NCBI GenBank assembly: GCA_017645785.1
Contig: JAGCNW010000042.1
Location: 1-64,000, forward strand
Reading direction: 5' to 3'
DNA length: 64,000 bases
Source: Treponema sp.
GTDB lineage: Bacteria; Spirochaetota; Spirochaetia; Treponematales; Treponemataceae
The position numbers were made by a program, and so were the translations under genes. The notes below the pieces were generated by a model, which was not told the DNA's origin, ran no database searches, and saw only the letters and a program-made list of their open reading frames with translations. How positions within the stretch are numbered: the stretch's first letter is position 1; every line of letters starts with the position of its first letter. Below are positions 22,415-31,310 of this stretch, in pieces.

Positions 22415-25276
22415 ATGTCTTTATTAAACAAATTATTTGAAAACAGCAAGAATTCCACTCCCAACAACGAAAACGCAAAGACTATTCTTGAGCTAAATGA
22501 ATTCATAGAGAAACTTCTAGGCACAGATTCATATATTGCAAAAAGCGAATATCTAAAAAAAATTGATTCTTCTAAAGAGGTTGTAAACTATTTCAACCAA
22601 TTGAAAAATGACGGTTTACTTTCAGATTTTTGCAAAAAGAACAAAACATCTGAAAACACAATTCTTACAGCTCTAAAAAATTATTCAGACATAGAAGAAC
22701 TGGTTACAAAACACAATAGTGATTTTATTCAACAAAAACTGAAATCCGAAAAGGACTACCTTGATACAATCCTAAAAGACGTTGACCCAAACATCATGCT
22801 TGACGAAGACCAACGAAAAGTTGTTTTGACGGATGAAGATTACTGTCTTGTAATTGCAGGAGCGGGAGCCGGCAAGACGACAACAGTAGCCGCAAAAGTG
22901 AAATATCTTGTTGAAAAGAAAAATATTGATCCATCAGAAATTCTTGTAGTCTCTTTTACAAACAAAGCCGTAGGTGAACTAAAAGAAAGAATACAAAAAC
23001 AACTAAAAATCGACTGTCCAATTACAACTTTTCATTCAACAGGAAATGCAATTCTCCATAAAGAGAGTGAAGAAAAACTGAATATTGTTCAAAACGAAAA
23101 ACTGTATTTCGTGCTTGAAGATTATTTTAGGGATTCAGTTTTACAAAATAAAAAACTCGTTGATGATTTGGTAAAATTCTTTGCAACTTACTTTGACGCG
23201 CCAATTCAAGCGAAAAACAAAGAGGAATTGTATGAAAAGCTGTCTAATTCAAATTTTTCTACAATGAAAAGTGAGGTCGGAGATGTCAATTATCAGCTTG
23301 AAATGAAAACTTCTCGCGGCAAAGAGCATATCACAATTCAAAATGAAGTTTTGCGTTCGCAGGAAGAAGTTCAGATTGCGAACTTTTTATATCTTAACAA
23401 CATTGAATATCAGTATGAGCCTCGTTATCCGTACAATATTGAAGGCTCAAATAAGCCATATACGCCAGATTTTATAATCCGCCAAAACGACAAAGAAGCA
23501 TACATCGAACATTTTGGCGTCACTGAAAATGGTTTTAGTGATAGATATACAGAAGAAGAACTGAAAAAATACAATAAAGCAATGCGTGATAAAGTTGCCA
23601 TACATAGGCAGCATGGGACAAATCTTATTTGCACTTGCTCCCAATATAATGATGGCAGAGAGCTTGTTGCACATTTAATGGAAAAGCTGGAATCTTTTGG
23701 CTTCATCCTTAATCCTCGTGACAACAAAGAAGTCATGCAGAAGATTTCAAACCAAGATGGAAGCCGCTATGTCCGAAAACTTATAAATCTTGTGGATAGA
23801 TTCATTTCAAATTTCAAAACAAACGGATATTCTGTAGAAAAATTTGATGAATTAACAACGCAATCAAACAATGTACGCACAAAACTTTTCCTCGGCATAT
23901 GCAAAGAATGTTATCTTGAATATGAACGATATTTGCACAGAAACAATGCCATAGACTTTTCTGACATGATTAACAAATCCGCCCGCCTACTCAAAGAATC
24001 AGAAGCCGTGAGCGACCAAATTGATTTCAAATACATTATCGTAGATGAATATCAAGACATTTCACGCCAACGTTTCGATTTAGTGGGAGCCTTGCATGAC
24101 GTAACTAACGCAAAGATTATCGCAGTAGGTGATGATTGGCAATCTATTTACGCTTTTAGCGGTTCAGATATTACGCTATTTACCAAATTCTCTGAAATTA
24201 TGGGATATGCAATCGAATTAAAAATCACAAATACTTATCGCAATTCACAAGAAATAATAGACATTGCTGGAAATTTCATTCAAAAAAATAAATCCCAAAT
24301 AGAAAAAACTCTCAAATCACCAAAAACAATAAAAGACCCGGTTATCATCTACACTTATGACTCAAAACCAAAAAAATTCGGCGGAAACGCAAATAACAAC
24401 CTTGCAAAAGCTATCGAAACTGCAATTGAACAAATTCTGCAATTCAACAAAATGGAAAACAAAAATTCTAAGAAGCAAGAAATACTTTTATTGGGAAGAT
24501 TTGGATTTGATGGTAAAAATTTGGAGCGTTCTAGTCTTTTTGAATGCAAAGATTATGGCAACAAAATAAAATGTCTTAAATATCCCGAAATCAAGATTAC
24601 ATTTATGACTGCCCACGCTTCAAAAGGACTTGGTTATGATAATGTCATTGTCATTAACGGCAAAAATGAAACTTACGGTTTTCCATCCAAAATTGAAAAT
24701 GACCCCGTCTTGGGGTATGTAGTAAAACGAGATGATTCAATTGAGGCTGCGGAAGAACGCCGGCTTTTTTATGTTGCAATGACCAGAACCAAAAACAGAG
24801 TTTTCTTTATCGCACCAGAACAAAATCCGTCGGAATTTCTACTTGAAATAAAACATGACTACAAAAATGTCATTCTCAAAGGCGAGTGGAGCGAAGAAGT
24901 AAAGGATTCAACAAACTTCAAGAAGATTTGTCCTATGTGCGGCTATCCATTGCAACACAAAATAAAAGCGGCCTATGGCCTTAACTTATGGATCTGCATG
25001 AACGATCCAGAAATTTGCGACTTTATGACAAACAAAATAGAAGCCGGAAAACTTTCCATTCAAAAATGCGATAAATGCGAAACAGGGTATTTAATTGCGA
25101 AACCAAACAAGGATAGGACGGATTATTTTCTTGGATGTACAAATTATACTAATGACGGAAAAGGATGTGATAATAAAATCTGGAAAGATGCATTTTACCG
25201 CATGAACGGCCTCTCGCCAGAACCAGCACCAAAAAAGGAAATTTCCAAAGGTTTCAATCCCAAAAAAGCTAAGTAA
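22415..25276 (+). CDS. UvrD-like superfamily 1 helicase with internal nuclease-like domain and zinc ribbons
   Basis: 953 residues. Residues 1-135: helical N-terminus of no known family. Walker A is GAGAGKTTT (about 149), motif II VDEYQD, motif III GDDWQSIYAF, motif IV NTYRNSQEI, motif V TAHASKGLGYDNV, motif VI FYVAMTRTKN. Between Ia and II lies a PD-(D/E)XK-like insert: EEVQIANFLYLNNIEYQYEP, then YTPDFII and YIEHFG. The end carries two topoisomerase-type zinc ribbons (CPMCGYPL, CDKCETGYL). The layout suggests an unwinding nuclease for repair or defence. Codon and base use are clearly more AT-rich than in the neighbours, pointing to transfer. No Shine-Dalgarno is obvious; a TATAAT box lies about 35 bases upstream. 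Confidence 0.88.
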   Translation: MSLLNKLFENSKNSTPNNENAKTILELNEFIEKLLGTDSYIAKSEYLKKIDSSKEVVNYFNQLKNDGLLSDFCKKNKTSENTILTALKNYSDIEELVTKHNSDFIQQKLKSEKDYLDTILKDVDPNIMLDEDQRKVVLTDEDYCLVIAGAGAGKTTTVAAKVKYLVEKKNIDPSEILVVSFTNKAVGELKERIQKQLKIDCPITTFHSTGNAILHKESEEKLNIVQNEKLYFVLEDYFRDSVLQNKKLVDDLVKFFATYFDAPIQAKNKEELYEKLSNSNFSTMKSEVGDVNYQLEMKTSRGKEHITIQNEVLRSQEEVQIANFLYLNNIEYQYEPRYPYNIEGSNKPYTPDFIIRQNDKEAYIEHFGVTENGFSDRYTEEELKKYNKAMRDKVAIHRQHGTNLICTCSQYNDGRELVAHLMEKLESFGFILNPRDNKEVMQKISNQDGSRYVRKLINLVDRFISNFKTNGYSVEKFDELTTQSNNVRTKLFLGICKECYLEYERYLHRNNAIDFSDMINKSARLLKESEAVSDQIDFKYIIVDEYQDISRQRFDLVGALHDVTNAKIIAVGDDWQSIYAFSGSDITLFTKFSEIMGYAIELKITNTYRNSQEIIDIAGNFIQKNKSQIEKTLKSPKTIKDPVIIYTYDSKPKKFGGNANNNLAKAIETAIEQILQFNKMENKNSKKQEILLLGRFGFDGKNLERSSLFECKDYGNKIKCLKYPEIKITFMTAHASKGLGYDNVIVINGKNETYGFPSKIENDPVLGYVVKRDDSIEAAEERRLFYVAMTRTKNRVFFIAPEQNPSEFLLEIKHDYKNVILKGEWSEEVKDSTNFKKICPMCGYPLQHKIKAAYGLNLWICMNDPEICDFMTNKIEAGKLSIQKCDKCETGYLIAKPNKDRTDYFLGCTNYTNDGKGCDNKIWKDAFYRMNGLSPEPAPKKEISKGFNPKKAK

Positions 25277-25332
25277 ATCTTCCCCCCTCGCGTTAGGGGC
25301 GCGCGCGGCGGCAACGCCCGAAAAAAAATCCC

Positions 25333-25362
25333 TTGCCCACGCCTCCCCTCTTGTGCTAGAAT
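25333..25362 (+). promoter_or_regulatory. Promoter of PNPOx-like gene, predicted leaderless
   Basis: TTGCCC (25333-25338), 18 bases, TAGAAT (25357-25362); ATG 25369 follows after 6 bases. Confidence 0.5.
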
Positions 25363-25368
25363 AATTCC

Positions 25369-25767
25369 ATGAACGAAATCTACGACTTCATTAAAAAGTG
25401 CGGGGTCTATTACCTTGCCACTGTGGACGGGGACCAGCCTCGCGTGCGGCCCTTTGGAACGATCGACTTGTTTGACGGAAAGCTTTACATTCAGACTGGA
25501 AAGTCCAAGGATGTTTCAAAGCAGCTTGCGGCCAATCCCAAGGCGGAGCTTTCTTGCTTTGACGGAGCGGCGGGAACGTGGCTTCGCATGGCGGGCCAGC
25601 TTGTGAACGACGACCGGGTGGAAGCAAAAAAGCATATGCTTGACAACTACCCGGACCTTCGCAGAATGTACGACGAAAACGACGGCAACACGCAAGTCCT
25701 TTACTTTAAGGACGCGACGGCGACGTTCGCCAGTTTTACAGCCGCGCCAAAGGTCATTAAGTTTTAA
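25369..25767 (+). CDS. Pyridoxamine 5'-phosphate oxidase-like flavin-binding protein
   Basis: 132 residues, one split-barrel domain: YYLATVDGDQPRVRPFG and LYIQTGKSKDVSKQLAANP are the usual flavin-binding strands of the PNPOx-like superfamily. Members bind FMN, F420 or haem. Substrate unknown. The next gene, a MIF-like tautomerase, starts 22 bases later behind a GGAG, and is probably co-transcribed. Confidence 0.85.
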   Translation: MNEIYDFIKKCGVYYLATVDGDQPRVRPFGTIDLFDGKLYIQTGKSKDVSKQLAANPKAELSCFDGAAGTWLRMAGQLVNDDRVEAKKHMLDNYPDLRRMYDENDGNTQVLYFKDATATFASFTAAPKVIKF

Positions 25768-25789
25768 CCAAAATTTTTAGGAGTTTTTT

Positions 25790-26131
25790 ATGCCAATGAT
25801 TCAAGCAAAGGTGACGATGGAGTTGCCGCAGGAAAAGCGCGACGTTCTCAAGGCCGAATTTGGAAAAGCGATCAGCCTTATGAACAAGCCCGAAAGCTAC
25901 CTTATGATCGACCTTTCGGACAAGGCCGACTTGTATTTTGGCGGAAAGAAATTGAACAAGGGCGCTTATGTGGAAATTAAAGTTTTGGGGAACGTTGACG
26001 CCGGCGCTTCAGGCAAAATGACGGCGCGCGTTTGCGAAATCCTGCAAGCTCAATTGGGCATTCCGGGCGACGCGGTTTACGTCAGTTACTTTGGAACGCC
26101 CAACTGGGGCTGGAACGGAAGCAACTTTTAG
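25790..26131 (+). CDS. MIF-like tautomerase
   Basis: 113 residues, the normal size of macrophage migration inhibitory factor homologues. Starts MPMIQAKV so that removal of Met exposes the catalytic N-terminal proline. The C-terminus PNWGWNGSNF matches the NWGWNGSTF end of the family. Members tautomerise phenylpyruvate or dopachrome in vitro; bacterial homologues may act on aromatic keto acids. A host-mimicking role is possible but not shown. Overlaps the convergent SIMPL gene by four bases. Confidence 0.85.
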   Translation: MPMIQAKVTMELPQEKRDVLKAEFGKAISLMNKPESYLMIDLSDKADLYFGGKKLNKGAYVEIKVLGNVDAGASGKMTARVCEILQAQLGIPGDAVYVSYFGTPNWGWNGSNF

Positions 26132-26826
26132 TCTTTAAGCAAATACACGACGGTAGTGACGACGCGCACGGATTTTTTTTCTTCCAATCCGGCGGCGGCG
26201 TTTTCTATCGTGAACAAACCTTGAGTCGCGCTTTTGATTTTGCCTACCTTGCTTCCGGAATCATGCGCGAACTGCTCGGCGGCGGTCCTTGCGCTGGCGG
26301 TGGCTTGGGCAATCATCTCGGGCTTGATGTCGTTCAACTTTGTAAATTCGTAAGTGACGGTCTGGCCGTAGTCCTGTCCAACCGCGATTCCCTTGTCTGC
26401 CAAGTCCAGCGAACCGGCTTGCGCTTTTTTTACAGCTTGAACTTTTGAAGAGCGCACCAAAACTTTTCCCTGCGCGATGTAGTCAAAAACCCGGCGCTCC
26501 AAATACGGATTCAATTTGTTGTCGGTGATTTCCGGCGCCTGAACGGTCCAGTCGCTTTCGTCAAGGCCAAAGCCCTTTAGGTATTCCAAAACGGCTGCGG
26601 TCTTTGAGTTGAGCTCCGACTGAATTTCGCTCATGTAGTTTGAGCCGATTTTGTAAGTGAGCGGCCACACGGCCAAATCCGCGTCAACTTCGCGCTCCGC
26701 CAAGCCGCGAACGCTTACAGTTCTGTCGGGCTTTGCAATTGTCTTAAAGCCAAAAGAAATTATCGCGGCTGAAACAATCAGCGCGACGGCGCAAAGAACA
26801 GATCCAAAAATATTTTTGCTTTCCAT
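26128..26826 (-). CDS. SIMPL (DUF541, YggE-like) domain protein
   Basis: 232 residues. An N-terminal membrane anchor (about 8-28) is followed by a SIMPL domain: VSVRGLAEREVDADLAVWPL, a middle part on argument-like repeats and ATASARTAAEQFAHDSGSKVGKI near the end. SIMPL proteins are periplasmic and linked to oxidative stress, but their biochemistry is unclear. The start lies 35 bases from the divergent COG2509 gene. Confidence 0.82.
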   Translation of the reverse strand: MESKNIFGSVLCAVALIVSAAIISFGFKTIAKPDRTVSVRGLAEREVDADLAVWPLTYKIGSNYMSEIQSELNSKTAAVLEYLKGFGLDESDWTVQAPEITDNKLNPYLERRVFDYIAQGKVLVRSSKVQAVKKAQAGSLDLADKGIAVGQDYGQTVTYEFTKLNDIKPEMIAQATASARTAAEQFAHDSGSKVGKIKSATQGLFTIENAAAGLEEKKSVRVVTTVVYLLKD

Positions 26827-26855
26827 TTGTTAAAGCCTCCTAGTTGCGCTATAAT
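26827..26855 (+). promoter_or_regulatory. Promoter of COG2509 gene, predicted leaderless
   Basis: TTGTTA (26827-26832), 17 bases ending in GCGC, TATAAT (26850-26855). ATG 26862 follows after 6 bases. Confidence 0.65.
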
Positions 26856-26861
26856 TATAGC

Positions 26862-28481
26862 ATGATTTTTGATTTGAGTATAGTGATACAGGCTGAATCA
26901 GAGCGCGACGAAAATTTCATTCAAAAAAAATTGAACCAAGCGCTCCGCCAAAAATACACGGGAAACGAAAAGGCGGAATTTGTTTTTGTAAAAAAATCGA
27001 TAGACGCCCGCCACGGCCAATTAAAGCTTTGCTTGCGATACAAAGCGTACGTCGGCGAAAAACCCGCGCAAGCTCAAAAAGAATTTTCGTGGCTCAAAGC
27101 GGACGGCTCTAAAAAAGTCGTTGTTGTCGGAAGCGGCCCCGCCGGACTTTTTGCGGCTCTAAAACTTTTGGAACGCGGCGTTAAGCCAATCATAATCGAG
27201 CGCGGAAAAAAAGCCCCGGAACGCAAGCGCGACATAGCGGCCATAAGCGTAAAAGGCGTGGTGGATGCGGACAGCAATTACTGCTTTGGCGAAGGCGGGG
27301 CCGGCACTTTCAGCGACGGTAAATTGTACACTCGCAGCGACAAGCGCGGAAACATCGGCGAGGTTTTGCAAACATTCGTTCACTTTGGCGCAGACCCAAA
27401 GATTTTGACTGACGCCCATCCCCACATCGGAACCAACAAGCTGCCCCAAATCATCCAAAGCATGCGGCAAAAAATTTTGGACTTGGGAGGAGAGTTTCAC
27501 TTTGAATGCCGCGTCGTGGACTTTATCTTGGAGCTTGCGACAGTTCGCGGCGTTATCGCGCGGACAGCGGACGGAGAAAAAGAATTTTTGGCCGACGCGG
27601 TTCTTTTGGCCACAGGACACTCGGCCTCCGACATTTACGAATTGCTTTTTAAAGTCTCTCCCCAATCCTTGGAGGCAAAGACTTTTGCCGTCGGAGTCCG
27701 CGTTGAGCACCCCCGCGAATTGATCGACAAAATTCAATACCACGGAAAGCGGGAATCCGCCGGTCTTGGCGCCGCCGAATACAGGCTTACGTCGCAAGTT
27801 GACGGCCGAGGCGTTTATTCATTTTGCATGTGTCCCGGCGGCTTTGTGGTTCCGTCGGCGACAGGCCCCCAAGAAATCGTGGTGAACGGAATGAGCGCCG
27901 CCGAGCGCAATTCCGCTTGGTCCAACGCGGCCATCGTCGTGGAAACCAGGCCGGAAGACATAGAAGAGATTGCGCGTCAAGCGGGAGGCGGCGCGGATTT
28001 TGGGCTTGCAAATGATCCCCTTGCCGGCTTGCGCTTTAGGTCTTGGCTGGAACGGGAGACTTGGCGTCACGGCGGATCGGACGGCGGCGACAACCCCAAC
28101 GCGGCGCCCGCCCAACGCTTGGCAGACTTTTTGGCGGGCCGGCAAAGCCAGTCGCTCCCCCGCTCAAGCTACACGCCGGGCCTTGCATCAAGCCGCCTTG
28201 ACCAATGGCTCCCGCCCTTTATAAGCGGCCGCCTCAAAAAAGCCTTCCAACTTTTTGACAAAAACATGAAGGGCTTTGTCTGCCAAGACGCGCTCCTAAT
28301 CGCAAGCGAAACCCGCACTTCAACCCCGGTCCGAATCCTGCGCGACAAGGCGACTTTTGAATGCGCGGGCCTTCCCCGCCTTTATCCCGCCGGCGAAGGA
28401 AGCGGCTGGTCGGGCGGAATCGTGTCCAGCGCGATGGACGGCCAAGCGTGCGCCCAAAAAATTCTTGAAAAAATTCTCTAG
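26862..28481 (+). CDS. FAD-dependent dehydrogenase, COG2509 type
   Basis: 539 residues. Residues 1-80 form a small N-terminal domain common in this family; FAD is bound by VVVGSGPAGLFAALKLLERG. Further family marks are NYCFGEGGAGTFSDGKLYTR, HPHIGTNKLP, YSFCMCPGGFVVPS and the closing AGEGSGWSGGIVSSAMDG. The reaction is not established for the family. The ATG at 26862 is 6 bases after a -10 box; the frame opens at 26844 inside the promoter. A promoter module for the next gene overlaps its last codons. Confidence 0.88.
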   Translation: MIFDLSIVIQAESERDENFIQKKLNQALRQKYTGNEKAEFVFVKKSIDARHGQLKLCLRYKAYVGEKPAQAQKEFSWLKADGSKKVVVVGSGPAGLFAALKLLERGVKPIIIERGKKAPERKRDIAAISVKGVVDADSNYCFGEGGAGTFSDGKLYTRSDKRGNIGEVLQTFVHFGADPKILTDAHPHIGTNKLPQIIQSMRQKILDLGGEFHFECRVVDFILELATVRGVIARTADGEKEFLADAVLLATGHSASDIYELLFKVSPQSLEAKTFAVGVRVEHPRELIDKIQYHGKRESAGLGAAEYRLTSQVDGRGVYSFCMCPGGFVVPSATGPQEIVVNGMSAAERNSAWSNAAIVVETRPEDIEEIARQAGGGADFGLANDPLAGLRFRSWLERETWRHGGSDGGDNPNAAPAQRLADFLAGRQSQSLPRSSYTPGLASSRLDQWLPPFISGRLKKAFQLFDKNMKGFVCQDALLIASETRTSTPVRILRDKATFECAGLPRLYPAGEGSGWSGGIVSSAMDGQACAQKILEKIL

Positions 28482-28507
28482 CAAAAGCGCCGCAAATGCG
28501 CTATAAT
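28478..28507 (+). promoter_or_regulatory. 30-base promoter module before GGDEF gene
   Basis: CTAGCAAAAGCGC (28478-28490), AAATGCGC, TATAAT (28502-28507). It overlaps the stop region of the COG2509 gene. The GTG at 28517 is 9 bases on. Confidence 0.7.
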
Positions 28508-28516
28508 GGCTGCATT

Positions 28517-30007
28517 GTGATTAGAAAAAATTATTTAGTTCTATTGTCATTTTTTATCCTCAACATATTCCTTGCCCTTTTTATCGTCCAAGAAAAAAAT
28601 TATGTTGAGTATGCAAAGGAAATCGCGGTTCAATTCAAGGCCAACTTTTTAAAGGATTCAGTCACAAATTTCATCAACGAGTTTGAACGCAACAAAGACG
28701 ACTCAATTGAAATTTTCGATTTCACAGTTTCGGAACGCCAAAACGCTTTGGCGGAAGCCATGCAAAACGCTTGGTCGGTTCACGCGATTCAACACATTTT
28801 GGACAGAATTTTCACTTCGCAAGACCCGCGCGGAATGTGGGGCTACGCCTTGGTCACCGGCTTGGACGAAAAAATCGAAATGTCCCTCAACATGCCCGAA
28901 AATTGGGACCGTTCCTCCCGCTCATTGGACAGCATCTTTTGCGCTTGGCGCGAAGTTGAGAATCCTGTCGGAAGGTTTTATTTTGGAATCACGCAAGAGC
29001 ACCTTTACAAGACTATGGTTTCCATAGTCAGCTCTAAAATCTACAATTCCGAATTTGTCGAAGAAACATATTATTGGATAAACGAAGTCAAAGACTACAA
29101 GGGCGGAAAAAACTACGCCGTCCGCTTGATTCATCCAAACCCCCGCTCCTCAGAAGGCATGATGCTCTCTACGGACATGCAGGACGCGATTGGAGACCGT
29201 CCTTATGAACGCGAGCTTGAAGGAATCAACAAAGACGGAGAAGCGCTCAGTTCCTACTACTTCAAGAAAAAGGACTCTGACAACTTTGCCCGCAAAATCA
29301 CATACGCAAAGTTGTACAAGCCCTACAACTGGATTGTCTGCATGGGAAGCTACTACGACGACATCTACGATTCTATCGAGACCATAAAAAAGGTGAAAGG
29401 CGGGTCGTTGACAAAATTTATCATTCCTTTTGCGATTCTTTTGGACCTTGCCTTTGTGTTCATGCTCGTCTCTTATGTTTACAGGGAGCGAAAGTCAAAA
29501 ACCGCCGCGCAAAAGCAACTTAACCGCGACCATTTGACAGACGCGAGCTCAAAGGAATTTGGCGAAAAAGAGCTCAAGAGAAAATTCGCCATATACAAGA
29601 CTACAAAAGAAAGCCCCGCCATAATGGTGATGGACTTGGACAACTTCAAGACCCTCAACGACACTTACGGCCATGAAAGCGGAGACTTTGTCCTTGCCCA
29701 AATCGTAAGTTTATTTTACGACCTAAGCCGCTCAAGCGACATCATAATCCGTTGGGACGGCGACAAATTCATCGGCATCTTCCAAGGCATGCAAAAAAAA
29801 GTTTGCTGGAATTACGCCCAAAAATTGCTTGAGTCAATTTCCCAAAAGAAGATTCAGTACAAGGACAAGACAATTTCCACAACCGCTTCAATGGGATTCT
29901 CTTTCTTCCAACCAAACGACAAGAGCCATGAACAAGCCTTGGAGCGCGCCGAAAAAGCGCTAAACGAGGCCAAGGCCGCCGGAAAAAACAGGGCAAGAGT
30001 GGACTAA
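28517..30007 (+). CDS. Membrane protein with periplasmic sensor and degenerate GGDEF domain
   Basis: 496 residues. Membrane segments at about 8-25 and 300-325 flank a large periplasmic Cache-like sensor (TYYWINEV, YAKLYKPYNWIVCMGSYYDD). The cytoplasmic GGDEF domain has DLDNFKTLNDTYGHESGD and SMGFSFF, but the signature is DGDKF (29756-29770) instead of GGDEF, so cyclase activity is unlikely. The inhibitory site RSSD stands five residues before it, as in proteins that bind cyclic-di-GMP. The start is GTG 28517; an ATG at 28496 lies upstream of the -10 box. The CDF gene follows immediately. Confidence 0.85.
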   Translation: MIRKNYLVLLSFFILNIFLALFIVQEKNYVEYAKEIAVQFKANFLKDSVTNFINEFERNKDDSIEIFDFTVSERQNALAEAMQNAWSVHAIQHILDRIFTSQDPRGMWGYALVTGLDEKIEMSLNMPENWDRSSRSLDSIFCAWREVENPVGRFYFGITQEHLYKTMVSIVSSKIYNSEFVEETYYWINEVKDYKGGKNYAVRLIHPNPRSSEGMMLSTDMQDAIGDRPYERELEGINKDGEALSSYYFKKKDSDNFARKITYAKLYKPYNWIVCMGSYYDDIYDSIETIKKVKGGSLTKFIIPFAILLDLAFVFMLVSYVYRERKSKTAAQKQLNRDHLTDASSKEFGEKELKRKFAIYKTTKESPAIMVMDLDNFKTLNDTYGHESGDFVLAQIVSLFYDLSRSSDIIIRWDGDKFIGIFQGMQKKVCWNYAQKLLESISQKKIQYKDKTISTTASMGFSFFQPNDKSHEQALERAEKALNEAKAAGKNRARVD

Positions 30008-31135
30008 ATGCAAAAGGCCGCCCAAAAAGACCCGCGCGAAAAAACAATTGCGCGGGTTTCTCTTTTAAGCATACTCTCCAACATCGCGCTCGCCGCTTTT
30101 AAGGCCGTCATTGGCCTTACCTCGTCGTCAATCTCAATCGTGCTTGACGCGGTAAACAATCTTTCGGACGCGCTTTCGTCAATCATAACGATAATCGGAA
30201 TCAAGCTGGCCGGCAAAAAGCCCGACAAGGAGCACCCGTACGGCCACGGCAGAATCGAATACATCACCGCAAGCATAATCAGCGCCATCATCGTTTACGC
30301 CGGAATCACGGCGCTAAAGGAATCGATTGAAAAAATAATCCGCCCAAATACGCCAAGCTACTCAAACGCGGCGCTGATAATTTTGGCGGCGGCCATTCTT
30401 GTAAAAATATTTTTGGGCCTCTATGTAAAAGCGGCCGGAAAAAAAGTCAACAGCAAGGCGTTGGAAGCTTCGGGCGACGACGCAAGGAACGACGCGCTTT
30501 TGTCCGCTTCGGTTTTGGCCAGCGCCCTTGTGATGAGATTTTTTGGCGTCTCCCTTGAAGCTTACGTAAGCGTCTTGATTTCATTGTTCATCACAAAAAG
30601 CGGCGTCGAAATGTTTAAGGACACCCTCGACGACATTTTGGGAACGCGGCTTCCAAAAAAAACGGCGGTCGCGGTAAAAGAAACCATTTGCAATATTCCA
30701 GGCGTTCACGGGGCCTACGACCTGTTCCTAAACGACTACGGCCCAAACCGCCTTCAAGGTTCCGTCCATGTCGAAGTTGACGACACGATGAACGCCGCGC
30801 AAATCGACGAGCTTTCCAACAAAATCACGATGGAAGTCTTTAACGAGCACGGCGTCATTTTGACCGCGGTGGGAATTTATTCCCGCAACACAAACGACGA
30901 TGAAGCGACAAGCGCAAAAGAAAAAGTTTTGAACATTTTGGAAGGCTACAAAAACGTCTTGCAAATGCACGGCTTTTATTTTGACAAAGACAAAAAAATC
31001 ATTAAGTTTGACATAATAATTTCTTTTGACTCAAAAGACCGCGAGGCCGAATGCCAGTCGGTAATGCAAGAAGTTCTGGAAGCCTTTCCGGGCTACAGCG
31101 TGAAAATCAATTTGGACTCAGATACATCCGACTGA
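30008..31135 (+). CDS. Cation diffusion facilitator, probably manganese type
   Basis: 375 residues; six membrane segments (residues 20-200), a cytoplasmic metal-binding domain (GVHGAYDLFLNDYG) and an extra C-terminal domain of about 75 residues. Transport-site residues appear as NNLSD in helix 2 (N, D) and DARND in helix 5 (D, D). Zinc exporters of the family normally keep a histidine in one of these, while N/D-D-D-D sets are associated with manganese. The ATG directly follows the GGDEF stop codon, so both are in one operon. A metal efflux role in the inner membrane is likely. Confidence 0.88.
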   Translation: MQKAAQKDPREKTIARVSLLSILSNIALAAFKAVIGLTSSSISIVLDAVNNLSDALSSIITIIGIKLAGKKPDKEHPYGHGRIEYITASIISAIIVYAGITALKESIEKIIRPNTPSYSNAALIILAAAILVKIFLGLYVKAAGKKVNSKALEASGDDARNDALLSASVLASALVMRFFGVSLEAYVSVLISLFITKSGVEMFKDTLDDILGTRLPKKTAVAVKETICNIPGVHGAYDLFLNDYGPNRLQGSVHVEVDDTMNAAQIDELSNKITMEVFNEHGVILTAVGIYSRNTNDDEATSAKEKVLNILEGYKNVLQMHGFYFDKDKKIIKFDIIISFDSKDREAECQSVMQEVLEAFPGYSVKINLDSDTSD

Positions 31136-31137
31136 CA

Positions 31138-31153
31138 GCGCTCGCGAGAGCGC
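31138..31153. repeat. 16-base hairpin GCGCTC-gcga-GAGCGC
   Basis: Perfect 6-bp arms; same 6-4-6 form as 10262, 13202 and 21704. It follows the CDF stop by two bases and could be an RNA-end stabiliser. Confidence 0.5.
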
Positions 31154-31217
31154 AAGTGGACAGCTTCCTTGCCAGCCGACGCGAAGCGGCGGACAAAAAA
31201 AATTTTTAAAAACCCTA

Positions 31218-31246
31218 TTGACACTTTTTTTTATTAGCGCTATAAA
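31218..31246 (+). promoter_or_regulatory. Promoter of amtB
   Basis: TTGACA (31218-31223), 17 bases ending in GCGC, TATAAA (31241-31246). The predicted leader, about 138 bases long, contains two complete terminators. No sigma-54 box (GG-N10-GC) is evident. Confidence 0.75.
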
Positions 31247-31264
31247 TCAAGCCATAAGACGATG

Positions 31265-31302
31265 AGGTCGCAGGAACTGTGTGTTCCCGCGACCTTTTTT
31301 CT
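31265..31302 (+). terminator. Leader terminator 1 of amtB
   Basis: AGGTCGC + GGAAC (31265-31277) pairs with GTTCC + GCGACCT (31283-31295) with one A.C mismatch and a TGTGT loop, then a T run. Begins about 12 bases after the predicted transcript start. Confidence 0.85.
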
Positions 31303-31310
31303 TTAAACGG

